From contig CAVWDI010000029.1 in assembly GCA_963753725.1 (NCBI GenBank), positions 248,001-312,000 of the forward strand: 64,000 bases of DNA, in the 5' to 3' direction. A program made the translations under genes and the position numbers. A model generated the notes under the pieces. That model saw nothing but the letters and a program-made list of their open reading frames with translations, made no database searches and had not been told where the DNA came from. The DNA is from CAVWDI01 sp963753725 (GTDB lineage Bacteria; Chloroflexota; Anaerolineae; Anaerolineales; UBA4823). This document shows, in pieces, positions 45,987-56,121 of this stretch. Position 1 is the stretch's first letter, and every line of letters starts with the position of its first letter.

Positions 45987-47456
45987 ATGAATAAACAAAT
46001 TGAATACGAAGCAGTTATCGGGCTCGAGATCCATGCCGAACTTGAGACTCAATCGAAAATGTTTTGCGCCTGTCCGGTTGTTGATCATACACTGGCGCAA
46101 CCCAATTCCGCCGTTTGTCCGATATGCTCAGGTATGCCGGGTGTGCTGCCAGTCGTTAACCAACGTGCAGTTGATTATGCGCTGCGGGTAGCATTAGCTT
46201 TGAATTGTGAAATCGCTCCGGTCAGCATTTTCGCACGCAAGAATTATTTTTACCCCGACCTCCCAAAAGGTTACCAGATATCACAATACGAACAACCGCT
46301 GGCAGTAAATGGTGTGCTGACCCTGCTCACCACAGAAGGGGATAAAGATATTCGTATCCGGCGCGTGCATCTTGAGGAGGACACGGGCAAGCTCACTCAC
46401 ATCCAGCGTAACGGGGAAGGCCATTCATTGATCAACCTGAACCGGGCGGGTGTTCCCCTGCTGGAGATCGTTTCTGAACCCGATCTGCGCTCTGCTGCGG
46501 ATGTGCGCGCATACGCCAGCACCTTGCGCTCCATTCTGCGCTATCTGGAAGTTAATTCAGGGAATATGCAGAAAGGGGTGCTACGCATCGAACCGAATGT
46601 TTCTGTGCGGCCGGTTGGGAGCCAAGAATTTCTCACCCGTACCGAGATTAAAAACCTGAACAGCTTTCGCTCCCTGGAGAATTCCGTCGCCTATGAGATA
46701 AAACGCCAGACACAGCTACATCGAAATGGCGAGCCGGTCCTCCAGCAAACGCTGGGTTGGGATGTAGAGCAGGGGGTTACCATCCCGCAGCGCGGTAAAG
46801 AGGAAGCTCATGATTACCGCTACTTTCCAGAACCTGATTTACCCCCGTTGCAGATCGATCAAAAATGGATCGAAGATATCCGGGCGATGCTGCCGGAACT
46901 TCCGGTTGCTAAACTGCGCCGCTTCGAAGACCAATACGGCTTGAGTCTTTCGGATGCCGGCGTGCTGACTGCTGAACGAGATGTGGCAGATTATTTCGAG
47001 GCGGCAGCAGCCTGCCGGGGTAACATTCCACCTAAAACAATCGCTAATTGGATCAGCGGTGAGATATTCGCTTTCATGAACGAAACGGATTCGAGCATAA
47101 ATCAAATCAAAGTAAAGCCGGATGGGCTTGCCGAACTGCTGCAGCTGGTCGAAGGTGGTGAAATCAACCAGAATACAGCCAAATCCGTTCTCCTGCAGAT
47201 GCTGGATTCAGGCGAATCCGCCCCAGCCATCGTTGAAGAACGCGGCCTGGCTCAGATTTCGGACTCTGCACATATCTCGACGCTTGTGGCACGCGTCTTA
47301 GACGAAAACCCTGGACAGGTTGCCGAATATATGGGGGGTAAAACAGGACTTTCAGGCTGGTTTTTTGGCCAGGTAATGCAGGCTACCAGGGGAAAGGCCA
47401 ATCCTAAAATCGTTAAATCCGAACTGGAGCTGCAGCTGAGAGATTTGGAGCATTAA
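45987..47456 (+). CDS. gatB: Aspartyl/glutamyl-tRNA(Asn/Gln) amidotransferase subunit B
   Basis: Kinase and tRNA-binding subunit of GatCAB. Complete at 489 residues. YEAVIGLEIHAELETQSKMFCAC (start of the cradle, with zinc-type cysteines paired to CPICSGMPG), NYFYPDLPKGYQISQYEQP, RRVHLEEDTGKL, NLNRAGVPLLEIVSEPDLRS and TRTEIKNLNSFRSLENSV are all present. The C-terminal YqeY-like tail ends LSGWFFGQVMQATRGKANPKIV. ATG at 45987 follows GATAAAGT with no Shine-Dalgarno sequence. Undamaged, in contrast to gatA. Confidence 0.96.
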   Translation: MNKQIEYEAVIGLEIHAELETQSKMFCACPVVDHTLAQPNSAVCPICSGMPGVLPVVNQRAVDYALRVALALNCEIAPVSIFARKNYFYPDLPKGYQISQYEQPLAVNGVLTLLTTEGDKDIRIRRVHLEEDTGKLTHIQRNGEGHSLINLNRAGVPLLEIVSEPDLRSAADVRAYASTLRSILRYLEVNSGNMQKGVLRIEPNVSVRPVGSQEFLTRTEIKNLNSFRSLENSVAYEIKRQTQLHRNGEPVLQQTLGWDVEQGVTIPQRGKEEAHDYRYFPEPDLPPLQIDQKWIEDIRAMLPELPVAKLRRFEDQYGLSLSDAGVLTAERDVADYFEAAAACRGNIPPKTIANWISGEIFAFMNETDSSINQIKVKPDGLAELLQLVEGGEINQNTAKSVLLQMLDSGESAPAIVEERGLAQISDSAHISTLVARVLDENPGQVAEYMGGKTGLSGWFFGQVMQATRGKANPKIVKSELELQLRDLEH

Positions 47457-47779
47457 TGTATCAACACAATTTGTTTTCGGTTTGTATTTCCCTTCCAACG
47501 ACCGCTGTCCTGAACAAAAGTTAGGTAAACTAATATGCATTTGTCACTTGACGCTGCAAATGAGTTCTGTTAAAAGTTAGGGCGTATCGTTATTCTAGGA
47601 TGACGGAACTGGTATGGGCGAATCAACGTCCTGCACGGGCATAATATCGTCCCACAGGGGCACATTAACGCCCCCGAAGGCCGTACTATTGCCAGACAAT
47701 TTCTTAGTATCACAAAAGCGGACAACTTTCCGGAGTGTCCGCTTATTTTATTTACTAACTTTTATCTCAAACGATCCAA
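47457..47779. other. Intergenic region between gatB and glutamate dehydrogenase
   Basis: Holds a strong terminator at 47716-47744 (own entry). The stretch 47620-47710 is GC-richer than usual for a spacer and stays open in one frame (…INVLHGHNIVPQGHINAPEG…) into the next gene, but without a start codon or ribosome site; a decayed gene remnant is possible. No RNA was recognised. Confidence 0.4.
47716..47744 (+). terminator. Rho-independent terminator
   Basis: AAGCGGACA (47716-47724) pairs perfectly over 9 bp with TGTCCGCTT (47736-47744) around an 11-base loop, followed by ATTTTATTT. It ends 35 bases before the dehydrogenase start, so it either ends gatB transcription or acts as an attenuator. 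Confidence 0.8.
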
Positions 47780-49076
47780 ATGGCTGAAAAAATCAATGCA
47801 TTCAAAATGGCGCAGGCGCAATTCGACCATGTGGCCGAACTGCTCAATCTGGAGCCATATATCGCTGACTTGCTGCGTTTTCCCATGCGGGAATATAAAT
47901 TTCAGATCCCTGTGCGCAAGAACAGCGGAACAATAGATGTTTATTACGGCTATCGTGTCCAGCACAATGACGCCAGAGGCCCTGCCAAGGGCGGCATCCG
48001 TTTTCACCCATCCGAAACATTGGACACAATCCGAGCCCTGGCCATGTGGATGACATGGAAGACCGCGGTTGTAGATGTCCCACTGGGCGGCGCGAAAGGC
48101 GGCGTGGCGGTCGATCCCGCCCTCCTGGAAGATTCTGAAAAAGAGCGCCTTTGCAGAGGCTGGATAACTCAATTCTGGCGTGCTATCGGACCCCGCCAGG
48201 ATATCCCTGCTCCAGATGTCGGCACCACACCCCAAATGATGGGCTGGATGATGGATGAATATTCAAAGATGGCTGGCGAATACACACCCGGCGCAATAAC
48301 CGGCAAACCGATCGGCGGCGGCGGGTCACTCGGACGAACGGAAGCGACAGGTTATGGTGTAATTTACACGCTTGCAGAAGCGATGAAGCACCTCAATTTG
48401 GACCCGCGGAAATGCCAAGTTTCCATCCAGGGATTCGGGAATGTCGCCCAATATGCCGCTATTGGATTTATTGAAATCTTGGGTGGTAAAGTTAATCGTG
48501 TGTCCTATTGGGACAGATCCGACCGTACATCTTACACTGTATGCCACAAAGACGGTATCAATCCCCGCCAGCTTCAATCTTTTACGGACACGTATGGGTC
48601 CATAGACAAGGACAAAGCCCACCACAACGGATATGCTTTTGAAGATGGCGATTCCTGGTTGCATAAACCTGTGGACATCCTCATCCCCTGCGCTCTGGAG
48701 GGACAAATCAACATGGACAACATGAGTTCAATCCATGAGCGGGTGAAGAATCATCGCGGAAGGCGCAAACGGACCCACTACCCCGGAAGCTGATTTGTTC
48801 TTCGAAGAGAATAACGTGTTCGTCATCCCGGACTTCCTGTGCAACGCTGGCGGCGTTACGGTTTCATATTTCGAGGGAGTACAAAATGACATGAATTTTT
48901 ACTGGTCCAGGGAAGAAGTCATCGACCGGTTGAGCACAAAAATGACGAAAGCTTTTAATGATATCTTGAAGGTTTCCGAGCGTGAAAAAATCTTTATGCG
49001 TGATGCCGCTTATGTAGTAGCGATTGATCGTGTCGTACTAGCCATGGACCAACGTGGTTGGTTGTTTGTACCTTAG
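47780..49076 (+). CDS. Glutamate (Glu/Leu/Phe/Val-type) dehydrogenase, copy 1, frameshifted
   Basis: Oxidative deamination of glutamate to 2-oxoglutarate with NAD(P). About 431 residues when repaired. Substrate lysines in GPAKGGIRFHP and WKTAVVDVPLGGAKGGVAVDP; PAPDVGTTPQMMGWMMDEY; Rossmann loop IQGFGNVAQYAA. An extra A at 48749-48750 diverts the frame to a stop at 48793; removing it gives RVKIIAEGANGPTTPEADLFFEENN, continuing to 49076 through FLCNAGGVTVSYFE. A full paralogue follows immediately. The spacer after the Rossmann motif differs from copy 2, which points to different regulation or cofactor use. Terminator-like hairpin directly upstream. Confidence 0.88.
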
Positions 49077-49158
49077 ATCTAAAGGAGATATAAAATTCTT
49101 GTGTTATCAAGTTGAGCCATCCTTACTCTAATCATCTGCCCAAAAAGGAGACCAATCA

Positions 49159-50406
49159 ATGTCCGATATAAACCCTTTTGCAATAGCCCAGGCCCAATTG
49201 GACGAGGCGGCCCAAGTTCTGCAATTGGATCCGGCCACACATGAACTTTTACGCTGGCCTCTGCGCGAGCTTCATGTCACGCTTCCGGTAAAAATGGATG
49301 ATGGAAGCACACAGGTCTTTCGCGGCTTTCGGGTCCAATACAATGATGCCCGGGGGCCTACGAAGGGCGGCATACGCTATCACCCTGACGAAACCATCGA
49401 CACCGTGCGCGCCCTTGCCGCCTGGATGACCTGGAAATGCGCTATGGTAGATATCCCCCTGGGCGGTGGAAAAGGCGGCATCATCTGTGATCCAAGACAG
49501 CTGTCACAAAACGAGTTGGAACGTTTGAGCCGGGCTTATATCCGCCAGGTAGGTCGCATAATCGGGTTGGAAAAAGATGTCCCCGCCCCAGATGTATACA
49601 CCAATCCGCAGATTATGGCCTGGATGATGGATGAGTACGCTTTTCTAAAGGGCTACAACGAGTTTGGCGTGATTACAGGCAAACCCATTCCATTGGGCGG
49701 CTCAGCTGGTCGCGGGGATGCCACAGCACGCGGCGGTATTTATACGCTGCGCGAGGCTGGAAAAGTACTCGGGTTGGAATTAAACGGGGCCACAACAGCT
49801 ATTCAGGGATACGGCAACGCCGGCTCGTTTGCGCACAAATTGGGTGAGGAACTCCTGGGTCTGAAAATCACTGCTGTATCGGATTCGAGAGGCGGGATCG
49901 TTAATCCGGATGGTATGGATTACGAATCTGTGTTTGCCTTCAAACAACAAAACGGTACCGTTTTGGGTTACCCCGGGACAACAGAGGTAACCAACGCTGA
50001 GTTGCTCGAATTGAACGTCGATGTGCTCATTCCTGCTGCCCTGGAAAGCGTTATCACCCAGGATAATGCCGGAAATATCAAGGCGAAAATCAGTGTCGAA
50101 TTAGCAAACGGACCCACGACTCCCAAAGCCGACCAAATCCTGCATGAGAACAATGTGTATGTTATCCCGGACTTCCTGGCTAATGCGGGAGGCGTTACTG
50201 TTTCGTACTTCGAGATGGTCCAGAATACTTACGATTATTACTGGGAGGAAGCCGATGTACACGAGCGGTTGGACAAAAAAATGACCGCAGCTTTCCATGC
50301 AATGCACAACACGGCCGTGGAGCACAACCTGCACAAACGTTTAGCTGCTTATGTTGTATCGGTTGAACGGGTTGCCGAAGTAATGCGGCTGCGTGGCTGG
50401 GTTTAA
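49159..50406 (+). CDS. Glutamate (Glu/Leu/Phe/Val-type) dehydrogenase, copy 2
   Basis: Complete paralogue of 415 residues. GPTKGGIRYHP and WKCAMVDIPLGGGKGGIICDP carry the substrate lysines, PAPDVYTNPQIMAWMMDEY the dehydrogenase core, IQGYGNAGSFAHKLG the dinucleotide loop. NVYVIPDFLANAGGVTVSYFEMVQN closes the active site. AAGGAG is well placed before the ATG. It lies 82 bases after copy 1 and ends before a hairpin terminator. Tandem glutamate dehydrogenases may form hetero-hexamers, as described in some thermophiles such as Thermus; that is inference here. Confidence 0.93.
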   Translation: MSDINPFAIAQAQLDEAAQVLQLDPATHELLRWPLRELHVTLPVKMDDGSTQVFRGFRVQYNDARGPTKGGIRYHPDETIDTVRALAAWMTWKCAMVDIPLGGGKGGIICDPRQLSQNELERLSRAYIRQVGRIIGLEKDVPAPDVYTNPQIMAWMMDEYAFLKGYNEFGVITGKPIPLGGSAGRGDATARGGIYTLREAGKVLGLELNGATTAIQGYGNAGSFAHKLGEELLGLKITAVSDSRGGIVNPDGMDYESVFAFKQQNGTVLGYPGTTEVTNAELLELNVDVLIPAALESVITQDNAGNIKAKISVELANGPTTPKADQILHENNVYVIPDFLANAGGVTVSYFEMVQNTYDYYWEEADVHERLDKKMTAAFHAMHNTAVEHNLHKRLAAYVVSVERVAEVMRLRGWV

Positions 50407-50469
50407 AGTTAAATATATAAACCGAAATTTAATACCAATAACTACTGTAACGCAGTTCAAAAATTTGGA

Positions 50470-50493
50470 GCCAGGCAGCAAAAATTGCCGGGC
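50470..50493 (+). terminator. Terminator hairpin after glutamate dehydrogenase copy 2
   Basis: GCCAGGCA (50470-50477) pairs with TGCCGGGC (50486-50493) with one mismatch, followed by TTCGTTTTCTTT. It lies 64 bases after the stop. Confidence 0.6.
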
Positions 50494-50503
50494 TTCGTTT
50501 TCT

Positions 50504-50749
50504 TTAATCGAGTTCATCCCCCCACTCCTCGCAGGGATTCACTTTACCAGTGTTGCCTCCCCCGTTACATCCAAAAATTAAACAAATTTGCTGCAGCAGG
50601 TTAATATAACCATCCTCGGGTGCATGATACAGAGCAGCCCAATTTTTTATCTGCACACCCAAAAACCTGTCAAATTCTCCATTGATTAATGGGAATCGTT
50701 GTGCTTCTACCATATAACCCACACTACCCTGAATCCGCTCGATATTCAC
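50504..50749 (-). CDS. Possible small protein of unknown function
   Basis: An open frame of 81 residues, GTG start at 50749, between a terminator and the divergent dnaN promoter. Composition is protein-like (RFPLINGEFDRFLGVQIKNWAALYH ... ICLIFGCNGGG) but there is no ribosome site and no recognisable family. It fills an otherwise empty stretch of about 480 bases. Real small gene or chance; slightly against. Confidence 0.3.
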   Translation of the reverse strand: MNIERIQGSVGYMVEAQRFPLINGEFDRFLGVQIKNWAALYHAPEDGYINLLQQICLIFGCNGGGNTGKVNPCEEWGDELD

Positions 50750-50829
50750 ACATTATATTGCCTAATATCCCTACAGTTTATTCCTTTACCAGGTTCATAT
50801 TTCCTCAACGTACAAACCCAGAGAAAACT

Positions 50830-50858
50830 TTGCATTTTACTCTCTATCGATGTATACT
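50830..50858 (+). promoter_or_regulatory. dnaN promoter
   Basis: TTGCAT (50830-50835) and TATACT (50853-50858) with an ideal 17-base spacer, 33 bases before the dnaN ATG. Confidence 0.65.
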
Positions 50859-50891
50859 CTATCTAACACCTTCAAGGAGAGGACCCCAGCC

Positions 50892-52038
50892 ATGAAAGTA
50901 TCCATACTGCAAGAGAACTTAGCCCACGGCTTGAGCATCGTATCGCGCGCTGTTTCACCCCGCAGCACGTTGCCCGTATTAGCGAATGTGTTGACAGCTA
51001 CCGACGGTGGACGCCTGCGATTATCAGCCACCAACCTGGAATTGGGTATAACTTGCTGGCTCGGAGCCAAAATAGAAGAAGAAGGCTCGACAACTGTCCC
51101 AGCCCGCACGTTCACGGATTTGGTCTCCACATTGGCAAATTCGCAGGTTAACATGGAATTGAATGTGCGAACCCAAACTCTTACCCTGGTGTGCGGCGCT
51201 TCCAATACCGACCTGAAATGCATCGAACTCGCAAGAATTTCCTCCTGTGCCGGTCACAGATCCTTCCGATGGTTTGGAGATTAATGTGGTCGACCTGAGG
51301 GAGATGATCCAGCAGGTTGCATTTGCAGCTTCCGTTGACGAGGCGCGTCCCATATTAACTGGCGTGCTCATCACTGTGGAAGAGGATAGGATCACCATGG
51401 CAGCCGCAGATGGTTTTCGTCTTTCAGTGCGCAGCGCTCGGCTCTCCTCCCCGGCTTCCAACCCAATAAAAGTTGTCGTTCCAGCGCGCGCACTAAGTGA
51501 ACTCGCCCGAGTTTCATCCGACAGCGACAAGACGGTCAGGATGCTGCTGCCCCCAGGTCGCGGCCAGGTGATATTCCAGATGCAAGATATTGAGTTGGTT
51601 TCGCAGCTTATCGAAGGCACTTTCCCAGACTACGAACAGATTATCCCACGCTCCAGTGAGACCCGCGCCATATTGTCCACATCGGAATTCCTCAAGGCAT
51701 GCAAACAAGCGGAAATTTTCGCTCGCGAAGGTTCTCATATTGCCAGGTTGGAGGTAAAACCTGGTGAAGCCCAGGCGCCGGGAACAATAAACATCACCGG
51801 GCAATCCGAAGAAACCGGTTCCAATGTGAACAATGTCGATGCCAGCATTGAGGGAGATGCATTAACAATTGCCTTCAATGTGCGCTTCCTGAGGGAAGTA
51901 CTCGAAGTGATCTCCACTCCTAATGTCACCCTGGAAACATCTGCAGAAACCAGTCCCGGGGTTATCCGTCCCACTGGCGGCGATGACGGACAGGGTGAAT
52001 ATATCCACGTCATCATGCCTATGCATCTAGGCAGTTAA
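50892..52038 (+). CDS. dnaN: DNA polymerase III beta sliding clamp, frameshifted
   Basis: Ring-shaped processivity factor of replication. About 381 residues when repaired, the usual length. MKVSILQENLAHGLSIVSRAV and RSTLPVLANVLTAT open domain I; INVVDLREMIQQVAFAASVDEARPILTGVL opens domain II; the C-terminus ends YIHVIMPMHLGS, the family's hallmark closing strand. The first frame stops at 51284; the second runs from 51247. Dropping one base near 51235-51238 gives CIESQEFPPVPVTDPSDG, a normal inter-domain junction. ATG at 50892 has AAGGAGAGG; a longer upstream frame is discounted. An essential gene, so the break is almost certainly not real. No dnaA or recF lies beside it. Confidence 0.93.
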
Positions 52039-52116
52039 ATCCGATAAAGAAGTTAAATTTCAAGTTGGCACGTTGATCTGATAACGTGCTAACTTTTTTA
52101 TACATAAATATTGATC

Positions 52117-54454
52117 ATGACTTTGCCTCCTCCTCCTTCAGACCGTACCCTGCATATTTATCTTTCCCTGGCTCAATATCCCATATTGAGCACCCAGATC
52201 CGGGCGCGCATGCGCCGCGAACTTTTCGACCGCGGCATCATCACCCAAAAAGCCTTTGAGGCTGAAGTCAAAGATAAGGCGGTCCGCTCCCAGCGTTTGG
52301 AGGTGCTTAATGATCCTTTTGCGGAGGAGCCTGCTGATATTTGGGAACTGCGCCTGTCACGGATACGCGACCACCTGACGGATTTCTATTTTGCTTACAA
52401 CCTGCCGTATGATTTGTTTCACCGGCTTGTGCGCGAATCACTTGCCGAACGCGGCGCAATTGTGGAAAACCTGCAAGTCTCTTTTAACCCCGAACTGGCG
52501 CCCCAAAATATGCTCTTTGATCAAGCTATGGCGATTGAAAACACGCCCGTTGAAGAGCGTAAAATACGAGAAGCCCGCCTGCAAGAAATCAAAGTAGTCC
52601 TGATTCGAACCATGATCAGCGACCATTTAGCGTATGTGAAAATCGCCAAAGACTGGTTCACAATATCAGATTTAAACCAAATTCGCACCCATAAGATCGG
52701 ACACGGAAAAATCGGCGGAAAAGCAGCCGGAATGCTGTTGGCTGCCAGGATTCTGCGTGAGGTCGGCGGCGAAAAGATCAAATCTAACTTATCGATACCA
52801 GAATCCTACTACATCGGAGCAGACTTGCTCTACAATTTTATGGCGCTCAACAACCTGATGCACTGGGGAGACCAGAAATACAAAACCGAAGAACTGATCC
52901 GAGCAGAATACCCCCAACTTAAAGGAGAATTCATAGCCGGAAAATTACCTCCCGAAACTCTGGAAGCTTTGAAGCTAATGCTTGAAACGATCGGACCTAA
53001 ACCGATTATTGTCCGTTCTTCCAGCCTGCTCGAGGATAATTTTGGGACCTCTTTTGCCGGCAAATATGAAAGCCACTTTTGCCCAAATCAGGGCTCATTG
53101 ACCGAAAATTTGGAAGCCCTTACCCTGGCAATAAAAAAGATTTACGCCAGCAGTCTCAATCCGGATGCATTACTCTATAGGCGGTCAAAGGGTCTGCTTG
53201 ATTACGATGAGCGCATGGCGCTGCTGATCCAGATTGTACAGGGTGAAAAAACTGGGAGATATTTTCTACCGCACGCCGCCGGAGTCGCCTTCAGCCGCAA
53301 TCTTTACCGCTGGTCACCCAAAATACAACGTGATGCGGGCTTTATTCGGCTTGTGTGGGGGCTGGGGACACGCGCCGTTGACCGTGTAGGAAACGACTAC
53401 CCGCGGCTGGTCGCCCTCAGCCATCCCATGCTGCATCCCGAGGTGTCTTCCAAATCTATCCGACGTTATTCCCAGCGCTATGTCGATCTGATCAACCTGG
53501 AGGAGAACAAGTTCGAAATCAGTCCCTATCGAAGAAGTATTGAATCACAGATACCCCGCGCTGCGCTACATCGTCCAGGTTGACAGGGACGGCTACTTCA
53601 CACCTCCCCGGATCACGCTTGCGGAAGGCAGCATAAATCAAATGGTTATCACTTTCGACGGTTTATTACGCCGCACTGATCTAGCGGAACGCTTCACAAA
53701 AATGCTTCAACTGCTTGAAAAACACTACCATTCACCCGTCGATACGGAATTCACCGTTCATATCGAAGATCCAACCACCCCAAACCCCGAAGTTAAAATA
53801 TCGCTGCTCCAATGCCGTCCACAAAGCCACCTGCAGGAAAGCGATGCCCATTTACCAGCAAACCTGGCGCCAGATGATATCGTATTTTCAACCGAACGCA
53901 TGGCCCCTCAGGGACGCGTCAGCGGCATTCGCTATGTCGTGTTCGTTTCACCCCAGGAATATTTCTCCTTACCTACGCTTTTCGCACGCGGAGAACTGGG
54001 TCGTGCGATCGGGCGCCTAAATACCACGCTCGCGAATGAAACATTCATCTGTATCGGTCCCGGCAGGTGGGGAACCAATAATCCGGATTTGGGCGTCAGC
54101 ATTAGTTACGCCGATATCTACAACACAAAGGCGCTTGTTGAATTAACCGGACCGGGTATTGGAGTCACCCCGGAACCTTCATTTGGTACACATTTTTTCC
54201 AGGACCTAGTCGAATCGAATATTTACCCTTTAGCGGTTTATCTTGACGACGATGATGTGATTTTTAAGGATGATTTTTTCTATTCAACGCCAAATAAACT
54301 GGGAGAATTTTTACCCGCAGAAAAAGATAAAGGCAGCATTTTGCGTTTGATCGAGGTCGCTTCTTATCGCTCAGACCATCACCTGGAACTGGTGATGGAT
54401 GACAATCAGGGCCTGGCGGCAGCCTTCCTTAAATCCGATAAACCAAATCCCTAA
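52117..54454 (+). CDS. PEP/pyruvate-binding domain protein (PPDK/PEP synthase N-terminal type), frameshifted
   Basis: About 778 residues when joined. The recognisable part is the ATP-grasp-like PEP/pyruvate-binding domain: KIGGKAAGMLLAARIL, then KPIIVRSSSLLEDNFGTSFAGKYESHF, and LIQIVQGEKTGRYFLPHAAGVAFSRN. The N-terminal ~190 residues are a helical region not seen in PEP synthase, and the usual phosphohistidine and TIM-barrel domains are absent. The second frame holds QCRPQSHL and GPGRWGTNNPDLGV. An extra C at 53530 breaks it; removing it joins SPYEEV to LNHRYPALRYIVQVD. ATG at 52117 has no ribosome site. Possibly a pyruvate/phosphate-dikinase-like regulatory enzyme; its reaction is unknown. 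Confidence 0.75.
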
Positions 54455-54487
54455 ATCTTATAGAAAAATCACTGGATCATAAATTCT

Positions 54488-55153
54488 ATGGACATATACA
54501 CTACTAAAAAATTTATCGCCATTGCCGGAAATATCGGCGTTGGAAAATCATCGCTCGTCACGCTGCTGTCAGACCGCCTAGTGTGGCAGCCCTATTACGA
54601 GCCCGTCGCAGAAAATCCTTACCTGGAAGATTTTTACCAGGATATGCAAACCTGGGCTTTCCATTCACAAATATATTTCCTCACCCAGCGGCTGCGTACT
54701 CACCGGGAATTACTTAACTATCCCTCTTCTGTTATCCAGGATCGTACGGTCTATGAAGACGCTGAGGTGTTCGCTCGCAACCTGTATCACCAGGGACATA
54801 TCAACGAGCGCGATTACAATGCATACAGCGAATTGTATCTGGTGCTGACAGAATTCCTGCCGCCTCCCGACCTGGTTATATACCTGCGTGCCTCCGTCGA
54901 GACCATTTTGGATCGCATCAAGCTGCGCGGTCGTGAATTCGAACAGAAAATTTCAAGCGGATATCTGGAACAGCTCAACGAACTTTATGAAGATTGGATA
55001 GCTCGCTACAACCTTTGTCCTGTCTTAACAGTGCCTGCAGATAACCTGAATTTCGTTACTAATCACAGCCATCTTGACCTGATCGAACGAAAAATTCTCG
55101 AAAAATTGACCGGAAAAGAGGAGGTCATCTTCACACAGGAAGAGGTCGGATAA
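54488..55153 (+). CDS. Deoxynucleoside kinase
   Basis: Salvage enzyme phosphorylating deoxynucleosides, 221 residues, dNK/TK2 family. P-loop AIAGNIGVGKSSL, substrate-base EPVAENPYLEDFYQDM, QDRTVYEDAEVFA (DR of the catalytic motif) and lid LRGREFEQKIS are in order. Closest in layout to bacterial deoxyadenosine/deoxyguanosine kinases; specificity cannot be fixed. ATG at 54488 follows CATAAATTCT with no Shine-Dalgarno sequence, 33 bases after the previous stop. Intact. Confidence 0.9.
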   Translation: MDIYTTKKFIAIAGNIGVGKSSLVTLLSDRLVWQPYYEPVAENPYLEDFYQDMQTWAFHSQIYFLTQRLRTHRELLNYPSSVIQDRTVYEDAEVFARNLYHQGHINERDYNAYSELYLVLTEFLPPPDLVIYLRASVETILDRIKLRGREFEQKISSGYLEQLNELYEDWIARYNLCPVLTVPADNLNFVTNHSHLDLIERKILEKLTGKEEVIFTQEEVG

Positions 55154-55261
55154 TCAAATTTCGACTTAAATTCAAGTTTGAGGATAAACTTGGTATAATT
55201 TCAGTCCGGCAAATTCAATTAAAACGGAGAAGTCTGGCAAAATCATGCCAAACTTGAAGAT

Positions 55262-56112
55262 ATGTTCGGGGTATCGATTGCACATAAATCAATTTTTTTC
55301 TTTGCGGCGGGAGTATTATTTATAATCGCGGTAATTTTCGCCGGGTGCACCCTGCTGCCCGTTTTTAATTCTTCACATGCAATGGCTGTATCTTCTTCCA
55401 ACGCCAGCTCACAATCTGACTTACAAGCTTCAGCAGAACCTGCTATAACAGCCAGCCCTTCCCCTCGCCAGCCCTATCTCCAACCAGCACAATCACCGCC
55501 ACCGATATACCCGCGACGACTTCCAACTATTCCGAGGGTACAATTGCTGGTTACTCCATCATCATCCACAATCCATACAGTGTGGAAGCCCACATCTTTA
55601 TCAACAACGAATATGTATTGACAGTTCCACCTGGTTCATCAGGGACTCTGAGTGGAATTCAATCCGGTACTCATACCTTTCATTACTGCCAGGCGGTAGA
55701 CCAACTTGAATGCGCCCCACCGGAAACGATTGAAATTACCGAAAACGCTGAATGGCGGATTCCAGAAATTTCAGAGGACATACCTGAGAGTGCGCAGGCA
55801 AGCCCAACTCCACAATCAGATGCTGCGCTTTCAACTACGGCAAAAGCCACCCCTACTTTATTTCCCACTGCACGGGTTATGCGCGGCACGTTCTACACGC
55901 TAAAAATCAACAACCCCAATCGATGGATGATGTTCGTTTTTATGGACGATGAACTGTTTCTGTCGATACCAAAAAGGAAATACCGCACGTTCCGCAGCCT
56001 CCCAGCAGGAACGTACGCTTTTGAATATTGTTGGAGCAAAAAACATAAATTGTGTTTCCGTACCGTCGAGGTTACAGTAACCAGCGATACGGAAATATGG
56101 GCTCACCCGTAA
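55262..56112 (+). CDS. Lipoprotein with two PEGA-like repeats, frameshifted in its linker
   Basis: Exported protein, about 283 residues when repaired. N-terminal helix and lipobox VIFAGC, then a Ser/Pro/Thr linker, then two related beta domains: GTIAGYSIIIHNPYSVEAHIF...GTHTFHYC and GTFYTLKINNPNRWMMFVF...GTYAFEYC, each about 75 residues and ending in a Cys-x8-9-Cys-type hairpin. The break is in the C-run at 55461-55464; a fifth C turns the linker into SPSPSPALSPTSTITATDIPA and leads into repeat one. PEGA-like repeats often mediate surface or cell-wall contact; function unknown. Without the repair, an internal ATG at 55582 would start inside repeat one. Confidence 0.65.
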
Positions 56113-56121
56113 TATCTAAAC

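Noticed and set aside
47600..47780. A coding frame running into the glutamate dehydrogenase gene
   Set aside because: Lacks a start codon and a ribosome site and continues out of frame through the dehydrogenase; more likely non-coding or a remnant.
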